NCBI RefSeq assembly: GCF_022559585.1
Contig: NZ_CP087114.1
Coordinates: 1,694,501 to 1,758,500 of the forward strand
Direction of reading: 5' to 3'
DNA length: 64,000 nucleotides
From: Bartonella machadoae
GTDB lineage: Bacteria; Pseudomonadota; Alphaproteobacteria; Rhizobiales; Rhizobiaceae
The notes beneath the pieces were generated by a model that searched no databases, was not told the DNA's origin, and saw only the letters and a list, made by a program, of their open reading frames with translations. A program made the position numbers and the translations under genes. Below are positions 1 through 7,366 of the stretch, one piece after another (positions within the stretch are counted from its first letter, which is position 1; each line of letters starts with the position of its first letter).

Positions 1-135
1 TTAGTTATAATCTCCGTTGTTGTCGCGGAAATATTAGACAAAAAGAATGATAAACTCCATGAGATCATTTCGAAAAAACAGAAAATTTTACACGATTTGA
101 AAATGCGTATCTTTAAGAATGGGGTGGGAACATGA
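1..135 (+). CDS. C-terminal fragment of a small hypothetical phage protein
   Basis: The first frame is open from base 1 to a TGA at 133-135, so this is the tail of a gene that starts before the window. The visible 44 residues begin with a hydrophobic stretch (VIISVVVA) followed by a Lys/Glu-rich helical segment (DKKNDKLHEIISKKQ), which looks like the end of a membrane helix plus a short coiled coil. Its stop overlaps the next start as ATGA, so the two are probably translationally coupled and part of the prophage early operon. The layout resembles a small holin/spanin-like or membrane-anchored protein, but no family is recognised and no function is assigned. Confidence 0.5.
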   Translation, partial: LVIISVVVAEILDKKNDKLHEIISKKQKILHDLKMRIFKNGVGT

Positions 136-332
136 ATCTAGGTGAATTAATACTCTACTTATTCATATCAATAAATGTAGTGTTTTTTACTGCAATGATG
201 GTTTTTATATTTTTAGTTGCACCGATTCACATGGTGTATACTTCTGCGCAACCCGTCATAAAAAAGAGGAAAATCCTTAAGGAATTAGATGCTGAGATTG
301 AGAGTTTAAAACACAAGATTAATGAGAAGTAA
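132..332 (+). CDS. small membrane protein with C-terminal coil, hypothetical
   Basis: This 66-residue protein has one long hydrophobic helix at about residues 5-33 and a basic/acidic tail (KKRKILKELDAEIESLKHKINEK) that is likely a coiled coil. The architecture repeats that of the preceding gene fragment, with which it shares an ATGA overlap, so the two could be partners or diverged duplicates. The start follows GGGGTGGGAA, a reasonable ribosome binding site. It lies 15 bases before the resolvase gene in the same direction, so it is probably co-transcribed with the prophage early genes. The family is not recognised; a membrane-anchored phage accessory protein is the most that can be said. Confidence 0.5.
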   Translation: MNLGELILYLFISINVVFFTAMMVFIFLVAPIHMVYTSAQPVIKKRKILKELDAEIESLKHKINEK

Positions 333-347
333 GTACTGGTAATTTAG

Positions 348-815
348 ATGTCTCATACAATTCTTTGTCTTGATCTAGGTACCAAAACGGGCTGGGCTAT
401 ACGTGGTGTAGATGGTCACATCTTTAGTGGCACGATCAATTTTCAATCACGCCGTTTTGAAGGCGGGGGTATGCGTTATTTGCGCTTTAAGCAATGGCTT
501 ACAGAAATGAAATCAACAGCCGGTAGTATTGATGCCGTGTATTTTGAAGAGGTGCGCCGTCATGTTGGTACAGATGCAGCGCATGTTTACGGTGGCTTGT
601 TAGCAACATTAGCAGCTTGGTGTGAATATCATCAGATAGCTTATGAAGGCATCCCTGTTGGCACAATTAAGAAGACAACGACAGGAAAAGGAAATGCTTC
701 AAAAGAAGAAATGATTAAGGCGATGTGTGCAAAGGGACACAAACCTAAGGATGATAATGAAGCAGATGCTTTAGCAATTTTATATTTAATGAAAGAAGGG
801 GATGCGCATGTCTAG
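348..815 (+). CDS. RuvC-like Holliday junction resolvase, phage type
   Basis: The protein has the RNase H-fold signature of RuvC-type endonucleases: an N-terminal CLDLGTKTGWA strand with the first catalytic Asp, a central Glu in VYFEEVRRH, and a C-terminal acidic cluster KDDNEADALAI. At 155 residues it is close to the usual RuvC length (about 170). Such enzymes cut four-way DNA junctions, and in phages they resolve branched replication or recombination intermediates before packaging. It overlaps the start of the replication gene by a few bases, so the two are coupled. The host housekeeping ruvC sits with ruvA and ruvB, so this is a phage-type paralogue. Confidence in the fold is high; the exact phage role is inferred from context. 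Confidence 0.8.
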   Translation: MSHTILCLDLGTKTGWAIRGVDGHIFSGTINFQSRRFEGGGMRYLRFKQWLTEMKSTAGSIDAVYFEEVRRHVGTDAAHVYGGLLATLAAWCEYHQIAYEGIPVGTIKKTTTGKGNASKEEMIKAMCAKGHKPKDDNEADALAILYLMKEGDAHV

Positions 816-1974
816 TAAATTACCGTGGACGAGGCTGTTTGCAGATAAGTGGGTAATTAATCTCGCTTGTTTACCTTCAATTGAAGGTAATGTTTATATG
901 CGCCTGCGGTTGCAAATGTTGCACACTGGAGAGCCCCTTGTAAACAATCTTAAAGTTTTAGCTCATTACACTGGTTATTCAGTAAAAACATTTGTGAAAG
1001 CTTTAGACGTTTTATTAAGTATGGGGCATATCATACGTCTGGAAGATGGTCGCTTATGGAATTTAGATGTTGAAGAAGAATTCAACAACTCTAATGGGAA
1101 TTTAGATAAGGTATCAAAAACATCTCGATCAAAGAGATTATCAGAGAGAGCACAAAAAGCAGCGATAGCAAGATGGAATAAACATAAAAATGATGCTTGT
1201 GATCATGCTAAAGCCCCTGAAAATACTGAAAATTATGCTAAAAATGATGCTAAAGTTGTCAAGCATGATGCTAAAAGTATGCTTAAGGATGCTAAGCATG
1301 ATGCTTATGATATGCTTGATGATGCCTATATATATAACATAAACAATAACATTAACAGTTATAATAAAAAAACTAACACTATCGTGTTAGCAAAAAAAGA
1401 AAACGATTTTGAAGATTTAGAAACAAACAAACAGGTTGACGAGCCTTCAGAAGACCATGATTGCGAAAAGCGAGCAGATGCAATCGAAACGGTGGCAGAG
1501 GATAAACCTGCTATTCACGAGCAAGAAAACATTCCCAAAAAAGCCAAGCCGTCTAGAACTGACCGCGGCTGTCGATTACCGGACGATTTTGAACCGGATT
1601 ATGATTTCGCAATTGCAGAGGGCTTGCCTCCAGAGCGCGTGAAAGTCGAAATCGCAAAGTTTAGAGATTTTTGGAAAGCCAAAGCAGGCAAGGATGCGCG
1701 CAAAGCGGATTGGCAAGCAACATGGCGCAATTGGGTGCGAACGGCTATCGATGATTTAAAGAAAGGAAGAAACTATGGAAAACCCAATATTTCACAAACA
1801 GAACACCAGCGTGGCAAATCTTATCGAGTTGCACAATACATGTCCGATATCAAAAATTCAGACAGTGCGTACAAGTTTTTATTCGAGGACGATGAAAGAA
1901 CCACCATTCCTTTGGTTACCGGGACAAAAACCCTCGATTGCAGAAGCGGAGAGAATTACCTCATTAGCCAATGA
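808..1974 (+). CDS. phage replication protein (DUF1376-like N terminus)
   Basis: The N-terminal 95 residues (LPWTRLFADKWVINLACLPSIEGNVY onward in part) resemble the winged-helix DUF1376-type replication module, followed by a basic segment (SERAQKAAIARW). A low-complexity linker full of repeated Asn-Asp-Ala-Lys words spans about residues 125-190. The C terminus has the Trp-rich element DWQATWRNWVRTAI seen in many phage replication initiators. Starts at 802 and 808 are both ATG; 808 sits better from the GAAGGGG ribosome site. The repetitive linker (AATGATGCTAAA-like words at about 1190-1330) could serve as DNA-level iterons for the origin as well as protein, though that is speculative. The reading frame overlaps the next gene by 83 bases. 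Confidence 0.6.
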   Translation: MSSKLPWTRLFADKWVINLACLPSIEGNVYMRLRLQMLHTGEPLVNNLKVLAHYTGYSVKTFVKALDVLLSMGHIIRLEDGRLWNLDVEEEFNNSNGNLDKVSKTSRSKRLSERAQKAAIARWNKHKNDACDHAKAPENTENYAKNDAKVVKHDAKSMLKDAKHDAYDMLDDAYIYNINNNINSYNKKTNTIVLAKKENDFEDLETNKQVDEPSEDHDCEKRADAIETVAEDKPAIHEQENIPKKAKPSRTDRGCRLPDDFEPDYDFAIAEGLPPERVKVEIAKFRDFWKAKAGKDARKADWQATWRNWVRTAIDDLKKGRNYGKPNISQTEHQRGKSYRVAQYMSDIKNSDSAYKFLFEDDERTTIPLVTGTKTLDCRSGENYLISQ

Positions 1975-2395
1975 TGCGTTGAAAAAACTTGAAAACAAAG
2001 CAACGGAAGAGGAAATCAAAACCACGTATCTTGTGTTGTCGAATGGTCTCAAAAGCCCATCAGAATATGATGAAAAATCAACAGCACTTGCGTATTTTTA
2101 CACGCTGGACGGTATAAGCAGCTGGGCATTGCAAACGGCAACAAAGAACGCTTTGAAAGGCAAAGCAGAAGGTTTAAACGCAACTTTTATGCCATCAACA
2201 GCCGATTTTTATGGTTACTGTGAAAGGCTTGAAAACGGTATACGCATGAGTGTCGATCAAATACTTAGGTACCTTCAAAGGACTGAGAGACAGGACAAGG
2301 AAAAAGAGACACCTATAGCACCAGAGCGCTTAGAAAAGCTTCAAAAAGAGCTGAGTGAAGTTTTAAAGGGTCTTGAAGACGAGATAGCAAAATAG
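1892..2395 (+). CDS. hypothetical phage protein, possible replication accessory
   Basis: The frame is open from 1775, but the ATG at 1892, preceded by GAGGA, gives a better start and a 167-residue product. It overlaps the 3' end of the replication gene in another frame. The sequence is helical: a segment about alternation of active residues (TEEEIKTTYLVLSNGLKSPS), a middle stretch LNATFMPSTADFYGYCERLE, and a C-terminal Glu/Lys-rich coil. Short helical proteins of this look with an FxPS element follow initiators in several rhizobial prophages, where they may act with the helicase or its loader, but no named family is recognised. The long overlap could also reflect an old frameshift; both frames look coding at their ends. 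Confidence 0.5.
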   Translation: MKEPPFLWLPGQKPSIAEAERITSLANDALKKLENKATEEEIKTTYLVLSNGLKSPSEYDEKSTALAYFYTLDGISSWALQTATKNALKGKAEGLNATFMPSTADFYGYCERLENGIRMSVDQILRYLQRTERQDKEKETPIAPERLEKLQKELSEVLKGLEDEIAK

Positions 2396-2564
2396 TGAAA
2401 AATGCTGATCATTTTGTGATTAGATATGTGTTTAAATCGATAAAAAGGCACATTACAAAGCGATTTAGAGATTTTTTGATGTTGATCACATAAAAATCTA
2501 AAAACACTTTGTACAGTCAATTTTGAGGCAAATAGACCAAGTGGTAAAATTATGGAATAAAAGC

Positions 2565-2909
2565 ATGAGAATTTTTAAAGATCTCTTTTTAACAAAGCGT
2601 AAACAACCGCAAAAAAAGTTTGTTGCAACAGCAAGAGGGCATGCACCATGGGGATTAGGGGTTACAGAGTATTTTTATAACCTTTATGAATATGAAGATG
2701 GCGCAAGAGAATATGAGGAATTTGATGGTGGGCAATATCATGAAATACCAGAAAATGCAGATTACAGTACCAAAGCGCAAGTGAAAGCATGGGTTTATGG
2801 CGGTAGAGTGCCTAAAAGCGTCCTGAATTACGAGCCCCTCATAGATGAAATTAACAGAGAGATCAAAAAATTATCAAAAAACACAGGAAATGAATATGTT
2901 TACAGATAA
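2565..2909 (+). CDS. hypothetical phage protein
   Basis: This is a small, soluble-looking protein with a basic N terminus (LTKRKQPQKKF) and a central acidic/aromatic stretch (YFYNLYEYEDGAREYEEFDG). The frame opens at a TTG at 2523, but the ATG at 2565 is more plausible; neither has a strong ribosome site. The family is not recognised. It lies after a gap of about 125 bases that contains a TGTACAGTCAA motif at 2510-2520, which is found inverted upstream of the terminase genes, so its promoter may be phage-regulated. Its 3' end overlaps the following membrane protein gene, so the two are probably co-translated. Function is unknown. Confidence 0.4.
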   Translation: MRIFKDLFLTKRKQPQKKFVATARGHAPWGLGVTEYFYNLYEYEDGAREYEEFDGGQYHEIPENADYSTKAQVKAWVYGGRVPKSVLNYEPLIDEINREIKKLSKNTGNEYVYR

Positions 2910-3411
2910 GCAGCTAAGAGCCTTGTTGGGCGTTATAAGTTTTATATTTTTATGTTTTTTAGGAATAAGAAAAAATATTGACTTTATTCAGACTATTTTG
3001 ACATTCGCGTCTGTTTCTTTGGTAATAGTAACAATTGTTTTTGCAATTTTATGCAATTCTCATATTCCTTATGAATTACAAAACAATCCAAAATATAAAT
3101 GCGGCAATACAACAGGTTGGCAGAGATTAACACGTGATTTACAACAATATATGCATAGGCTCTTAAAGCTCATGACTTTAGCGCTTGTCGTTTTACTTTT
3201 TCCAAATAGTTACAAAGAAACGGTTTCTTTGCCCGTCATTTCTCAGTACGTAGAGCACAAGCTTTCTTTTTCATTGGATAGTGTACTTTGGTACTCAGAT
3301 ATTGCTCTTTGGTATTCTCTTTTAGTTTGTGTATTCTTTCTTATTTTGCGTACACGCAGTTTGATAAATATATCTATTTACACCCTACAGTGCTCCATTA
3401 AAAAGCCATAG
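2896..3411 (+). CDS. multi-pass membrane protein, hypothetical
   Basis: Starting at the ATG preceded by CAGGAAATGAAT gives about 171 residues with four likely membrane helices: residues about 9-25, 30-52, 90-108 and 135-155. A short polar loop near the middle (NPKYKCGNTTGWQRLTRD) would face one side of the membrane. No motif of a known transporter, holin or superinfection-exclusion protein can be recognised. It overlaps the previous gene and lies just before a gene resembling the C-terminal part of GHKL ATPases, so the group may be a small accessory cargo between replication genes and ssb. The gene-level call is fairly secure; a role in exclusion of other phages is only a possibility. Confidence 0.5.
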   Translation: MFTDKQLRALLGVISFIFLCFLGIRKNIDFIQTILTFASVSLVIVTIVFAILCNSHIPYELQNNPKYKCGNTTGWQRLTRDLQQYMHRLLKLMTLALVVLLFPNSYKETVSLPVISQYVEHKLSFSLDSVLWYSDIALWYSLLVCVFFLILRTRSLINISIYTLQCSIKKP

Positions 3412-3461
3412 TAAAATTTTTGATTTTGATAGAGTTTTCGTTATCTCTACAGGAGACTTCA

Positions 3462-3971
3462 GTGAACAAATTAACACCTCAATCTGATGGAAATACTAAG
3501 GTTCTCCTTGATATGCTTGATGTCCATCTGAAAAAAAATAATGGTTTTATAAAAACTGATTTTTATGACTTTAAGTATATATACGACGGTCCTTTTTTAG
3601 TTTCTGAAACCAAGTCTTTTCCACTTGAATCCATTATAATCGTAAATATCGAACAACCAACAGAAAATGAAATAGACCCAATGGATAAAAGCCCAGTTAC
3701 GCATGTTTTTGATTATTTAGAAAAAGTTCATAAAGGTGAGGCTTTCACAGTGGATGGATATCCAATACCACCATCTCAAAATATTCCTGTATTTTGCTAT
3801 ATTGTCTGCGATTTCACTGAAAATATGAGAAGGTCTTGCAGGTTTTTGGATTTAACTAAAACAAACGATGGTATGCGATATTTTGGTTACCATAAGAACT
3901 ACAAAACCTATATAGAAGTTACCTATATAGAAGTTTTGTCTTTTGAAAAGCTTAAAAGCCGGAGAAGCTAA
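3462..3971 (+). CDS. orphan C-terminal-type domain of a GHKL-family ATP-binding protein
   Basis: The best start is GTG at 3462, seven bases after CAGGAG; a TTG at 3420 lacks a ribosome site. The 169-residue product has the run of motifs I associate with the C-terminal domain of some Hsp90-like ATP-binding proteins of defence-type loci: SFPLESIIIVNIEQP, then PVTHVFDYLEKV, then IPVFCYIVCDFT, then GMRYFGYHKNYKTYIEV. The N-terminal ATPase half is missing, and the expected Lys/Arg-rich end (KKRNRxLFDKL type) is cut short. It may be a truncated remnant or a stand-alone derivative carried as prophage cargo. The family match is from memory of motif order, not from a search. Confidence 0.45.
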   Translation: MNKLTPQSDGNTKVLLDMLDVHLKKNNGFIKTDFYDFKYIYDGPFLVSETKSFPLESIIIVNIEQPTENEIDPMDKSPVTHVFDYLEKVHKGEAFTVDGYPIPPSQNIPVFCYIVCDFTENMRRSCRFLDLTKTNDGMRYFGYHKNYKTYIEVTYIEVLSFEKLKSRRS

Positions 3972-4184
3972 GTAGGATTTAAGACAGAGTAGATATTAAC
4001 TCTTAGAACTTGATACTATACACCATGCACCTGTATCAATCGATCTTTATTTTAAAGAGTGCTATAAAACATAATTTAATATGTTAAAAAATAATAATAT
4101 CCTTTTGAATTGATTGAAAAAAATATACAAATCATGTTAAAATTTTATATGTATAAAAAAGGTGCAAATTTAAGGTAAAAAAAC
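3972..4184 (+). promoter_or_regulatory. AT-rich promoter region of the ssb operon
   Basis: About 210 bases without a gene. The end is extremely AT-rich and contains a TTGAAT element at about 4107 followed by TATACAAATCATGT, which could act as a promoter for ssb. No convincing terminator or operator dyad is visible. The boundaries are approximate. Confidence 0.3.
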
Positions 4185-4637
4185 ATGCTGAATAAAGTGA
4201 TCTTAATTGGGCATTTGGGGGCTGATCCCGAAAGCAAAACAATGAATAATGGTACTGAGGTGGTCAATTTTCGTATGGCAACTTCTGAAAGCTATACTGA
4301 TAAGGCAACCAATCAAAGAGTCGACAAAACGGAATGGCATTCTGTTGTGGTTTTTAATCCACATCTGGCAAAAATTGCTCTTCAATATCTCAATAAAGGT
4401 TCAAAGGTCTATGTAGAAGGCAAATTACAAACCCGCAAATGGAAAGATAGAAATGGTGGCGAACATCTTGCAACAGAGATTGTCTTGCCACAATTCAAAG
4501 GTGAATTGTATTTACTTGATGCAAAGAAAGAGCAATCTGCATCCCCTACCCCTTCACCTGTCACTGCTCAAAGTTATGCTGCTACTTCAGGAGCTGCTGA
4601 TTATGGAAAACCTGTCAATGATGCTATTCCATTCTGA
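4185..4637 (+). CDS. ssb: single-stranded DNA-binding protein, phage copy
   Basis: This is a 150-residue SSB with the canonical OB-fold start (MLNKVILIGHLGADPE), the central FRMATSESY and DKTEWHSVVVF strands, and the GSKVYVEGKLQTRKW element. A short Ser/Pro/Ala linker leads to an acidic-hydrophobic tip ending DAIPF, the peptide by which SSB recruits replication and repair partners. It coats single-stranded DNA during prophage replication. The linker is shorter than in most host SSBs, consistent with a phage copy. The next frame begins at the stop codon, so the two genes are transcribed together. The call is secure; only its phage origin is inferred from context. Confidence 0.9.
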   Translation: MLNKVILIGHLGADPESKTMNNGTEVVNFRMATSESYTDKATNQRVDKTEWHSVVVFNPHLAKIALQYLNKGSKVYVEGKLQTRKWKDRNGGEHLATEIVLPQFKGELYLLDAKKEQSASPTPSPVTAQSYAATSGAADYGKPVNDAIPF

Positions 4638-4646
4638 TTGAAAAAT

Positions 4647-5189
4647 ATGACAAAGAAAAAGAAACGAGCAAAACGTGGTCGTCCACGAATTAAGGGATGT
4701 GTAAGAGAACCAAATGGACGCATCTCAAGAGCAAAAACACCGCGTAAACCTGTTGATCAATTGGCTATAGAAATGCGTGCTAAACGCTTTGGTTTGTCCA
4801 TAGAAGATGCCAAAAATCCGCTTTCCGGTACCTATATCGGGCGGCTTTATTTACAAGGAAAACTCAATCAAGATCAATATGAGGCTGCACAAAAGTATCT
4901 CCAAATCAGAAACAATTACCTCTGTGCAAAAGTATTACCTAGTGCTGTTTATGATGATTTTACTCCTTCATCAAATGGAGAAGCACAAAAACGGTGGATT
5001 GAAAGAGCAACTGATTGTTATGAAAAAATGAAAGAGATTATCAAAGAAGCACAATATCTATATCGCCAACACAATTTTTATGCTGCATTACAATATCTTG
5101 TTATAGAAGATCAAATGCTACCGCATCTTGTTAATTCACTCTGTATTGTACTTAATGCGCTTCACAAACATTTTACGCAAAACCGGTAG
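4647..5189 (+). CDS. conserved prophage protein, possibly terminase-related, unknown function
   Basis: The product is about 180 residues with a very basic N terminus (KKKKRAKRGRPRIKG, an AT-hook-like GRPR element), then a helical body including NPLSGTYIGRLYLQGKLNQDQYEAAQKYLQIRN and a C-terminal helical stretch. A TTG at 4638 abuts the ssb stop, but the ATG at 4647 is preferred. The family name is not recognised; the basic tail suggests DNA binding. A decayed second copy of its middle section is found on the minus strand at about 61470-61705, joined to an integrase leader, which shows that this gene belongs to a prophage lineage that entered the chromosome more than once. Confidence 0.55.
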   Translation: MTKKKKRAKRGRPRIKGCVREPNGRISRAKTPRKPVDQLAIEMRAKRFGLSIEDAKNPLSGTYIGRLYLQGKLNQDQYEAAQKYLQIRNNYLCAKVLPSAVYDDFTPSSNGEAQKRWIERATDCYEKMKEIIKEAQYLYRQHNFYAALQYLVIEDQMLPHLVNSLCIVLNALHKHFTQNR

Positions 5190-5288
5190 TCGTCAAGCGG
5201 TATCTTGAATATGAATGGTAACTTCTTTCTAAAAACACCAGATTTTGATTAAAAAAATAAAAAAAATACTAGATGATGATTTTTTCTG

Positions 5289-5317
5289 TTGACATCGTGT
5301 AAAAAATCGTATTTTAT
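5289..5317 (+). promoter_or_regulatory. predicted sigma70-type promoter
   Basis: A perfect TTGACA at 5289-5294 is followed after 17 bases by TTTTAT at 5312-5317. Transcription would start near 5324 and meet a terminator at 5386-5416 before any sizeable gene. It may make a short RNA or drive the head operon through an attenuated terminator. Confidence 0.45.
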
Positions 5318-5385
5318 GACGGCACGGCACTAGTCGTATTGTGTCTAAAATTCAAAAATGTTCCCCAAAATTTAGTAAGATGTAG

Positions 5386-5416
5386 ACTTGAAACAGGGCT
5401 AAAAAGCCCTGTTTTC
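5386..5416 (+). terminator. rho-independent terminator
   Basis: The nine-base stem AACAGGGCT/AGCCCTGTT with an AAAA loop is followed by TTTTC. It lies about 200 bases after the gene ending at 5189 and before the gene starting at 5507, so it separates the early and late prophage transcription units. Confidence 0.75.
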
Positions 5417-5506
5417 TTGGTAATTCTTGCTTGTCCATTCTTTCAAATCGTAAAAAGCAATATTTGACGCATGATGTCATTAAATCATTCCTCAAAAGGA
5501 GCAATA

Positions 5507-5827
5507 ATGAAAGCTGTCATCACTAAACCAATCTGTGTCGTTGGCGACAATAAAAGCACCGTTCGTTTTGAACCTTCTACACAAAATACCCCATTTGTTG
5601 AAATTTCTAATCAGGTCTATGCTCGTCTCAAGCGTGCCAATGCTGCAAAACCTTTTGTTGAAAGCAAAACAAATGCAAAGCCTGATAAGACAAGTGAAAA
5701 GGTTGAAAAAGAAGAAAATGAAAATGTCAAAACATCAACTGAAGCAGTGGTAGAGGAAGCCACACCCAAACAAACCAAAACATCTAAAGTTTCTAAGCCA
5801 GCAACATCTACTCCAAAAAAGGCTTAG
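5507..5827 (+). CDS. small phage protein with Lys/Thr-rich tail, hypothetical
   Basis: The ATG at 5507 lies after AAAAGGAGCAATA, a strong ribosome site, and is preferred over the upstream in-frame ATG at 5471. The 106-residue product has a short folded N terminus (MKAVITKPICVVGDNKSTVRF) and a long, low-complexity tail rich in Lys, Glu, Thr and Ala that is likely disordered. The beginning resembles small phage head or tail accessory proteins, but no family is recognised with confidence. It is followed after three bases by the minor tail protein Z-like gene, so the two form one transcription unit placed, unusually, upstream of the terminase genes. Confidence 0.5.
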   Translation: MKAVITKPICVVGDNKSTVRFEPSTQNTPFVEISNQVYARLKRANAAKPFVESKTNAKPDKTSEKVEKEENENVKTSTEAVVEEATPKQTKTSKVSKPATSTPKKA

Positions 5828-5830
5828 AAG

Positions 5831-6415
5831 TTGAAATTAATTATCCACCAAAAATGGTATCTTCAACAAATGAAAGATACCTTTACAAATCTTCAAGCAC
5901 CACGCCTTAATTGGGCTTTGCGTAATGCTGTAAATACCGCAGCAAAACAAGTGGAGCGCTTTGCCGAAAAGAAAGTTTCTGAACTTACATCAGCAAAATC
6001 AAAGCGTATCAAGAAAGGTGTTTATATTAAAGGAAAGGCTACAGCACAGCTTCTCGAGACAGATATCATTGGCTCTGGAACACCGATACCTCTTAAATTT
6101 TTTAAAGCAAGAGAAACAAAACACGGTGTGACCTATACAATGTTTGGTAAGAAAAAAATCTTACCCCATGCTTTTATCAAGGGAGGGAGTTTTCCAAAGC
6201 GTGTTGAATTAAAAAAGATGCACGGTAATGTTTTTCAAAGAGTGGATGGTGATCAATTCCCTATTGCAAAACAAGAAGGACCATCAATTGCTGGAGTAAT
6301 GTCCAAGCCAGAAATTGCAAATACTATTACACAATATGCCAATGAGAGATTAATCAAAAATATCCAGAGACAACTTGACCGTCAAGAATATGCCGCTAAC
6401 AGGAAAAAGAAATAA
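5831..6415 (+). CDS. minor tail protein Z-like (tail completion) protein
   Basis: At 194 residues this matches the length of lambda minor tail protein Z (192). The C-terminal half has the family pattern: LPHAFIKGG with an aromatic residue near it, then HGNVFQRVDGDQFPIAKQEGPSI. The N-terminal half is helical and basic (NAVNTAAKQVERFAEKK). Family proteins complete the tail tube before head joining. The start is either TTG at 5831, close after AGAAG, or ATG at 5870. Its position before terminase, away from the other tail genes, is unusual and points to a rearranged or mosaic prophage. The family call is fairly good; function here is inferred. Confidence 0.65.
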   Translation: MKLIIHQKWYLQQMKDTFTNLQAPRLNWALRNAVNTAAKQVERFAEKKVSELTSAKSKRIKKGVYIKGKATAQLLETDIIGSGTPIPLKFFKARETKHGVTYTMFGKKKILPHAFIKGGSFPKRVELKKMHGNVFQRVDGDQFPIAKQEGPSIAGVMSKPEIANTITQYANERLIKNIQRQLDRQEYAANRKKK

Positions 6416-6784
6416 TGTTCTTAAGCTATGTAAACACACTACTCACTTTAATTGTAATTTTTAAAGCAAATTATCACTTGTACTTTGGCTTTTTCCATAA
6501 AAAATTCAATAAAATCAATGCAAAAGGTACTTTCCAGCGGGTTGGGAGTGTTGCGGGGCAGGACAGCGCGAACTATCGCTAGCGTTAGAATTTTTTAAAT
6601 TGACTGTACATTGTACACATAACCCATTGATAAATAACGATTTCAATATGTGTACTGTACAATATGTGAAATGTTTCCTTATCCCATTGATAGCTTGTTT
6701 TTCAGTTTGTGATGTAAAACTCTCTTTATCCTGATACGCCGTCTTACTTCTTCGGGCATAGAAGAAGGCAAGGAGAAATTTTGA
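6416..6784 (+). promoter_or_regulatory. regulatory gap upstream of terminase with TGTACA dyads
   Basis: No gene is seen in these 369 bases. They contain TTGACTGTACA at 6600-6610, TTGTACACATA at 6611-6621, and the inverted partner TATGTGTACTGTACAA at 6647-6662, so an operator for a phage regulator is likely. CCCATTGATA also occurs twice (about 6624 and 6682). A palindrome CGCTAGCG lies near 6577. Confidence 0.45.
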
Positions 6785-7366
6785 ATGAACAAGAAGCATC
6801 GTGAGGGTCTCTCTGTTCGCGCTTTTGCCAAGAAGATGGGTGTGTCGCATAATGCGGTGGTTTCTCGGATTAAAACAGGCAAATTTGATGCTGCTCTTTT
6901 TGAAGATGGTTCTGTCAATGAAACCCTTGCAACAGCGATATGGAATGAGAATCCTACAAAGCGCACTGCTTCACTTTTAGCACCTGATGGACAACGGCGG
7001 ACAAAGATCAAACAAACCTCAACAGATGGAGCCAACGAATACAAGATCAAATTGGAGCGAATGCAAGTTGCGCTTGAAAGAGAGAAGATTGCTCTGGAAA
7101 AGTTACGCGAAACAACGGTTGACCGTGAAGAAATGAAAAAGGCAGCGCGTGAATTTGGAAGAGCACACCGTGATGCTATGTTAAAATTTCCTCACCGTTT
7201 CGGTGCAAGCATTGCAGCACAAGTGGGATGTGATGCTGCTAGCCTTATTGGTGCCATTGATTATTACATGAGAACAGCTTTGCTTGAGGCAGTTAACATT
7301 CCTGTGCCTTTTCATGATCCTCATTCTCCGGAGTTAGAAATCTTGCAAGAAACGAATAATGGATGA
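6785..7366 (+). CDS. terminase small subunit (Nu1-like)
   Basis: The N terminus has a helix-turn-helix (LSVRAFAKKMGVSHNAVVSRIKTGKF, about residues 8-33), as expected for the DNA-recognising small terminase. A long charged helix follows (LERMQVALEREKIALEKLRETTVDREE in part), the oligomerising coiled coil typical of Nu1-type proteins, and then a conserved segment FPHRFGASIAAQ. It binds phage DNA and hands it to the large subunit. The 193-residue length fits the family. The gene overlaps the start of the large subunit by eight bases, as in lambdoid packaging operons. The start is an ATG after AAGGAGAAATTTTGA. The call is well supported by both sequence and neighbour. Confidence 0.75.
   Translation: MNKKHREGLSVRAFAKKMGVSHNAVVSRIKTGKFDAALFEDGSVNETLATAIWNENPTKRTASLLAPDGQRRTKIKQTSTDGANEYKIKLERMQVALEREKIALEKLRETTVDREEMKKAAREFGRAHRDAMLKFPHRFGASIAAQVGCDAASLIGAIDYYMRTALLEAVNIPVPFHDPHSPELEILQETNNG

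Noticed and set aside
1190-1330. Direct repeats resembling a CRISPR or iteron array (AATGATGCTAAA-like)
   Set aside because: Short, irregular and in frame within the replication protein; they encode a low-complexity linker. Not spaced like CRISPR.
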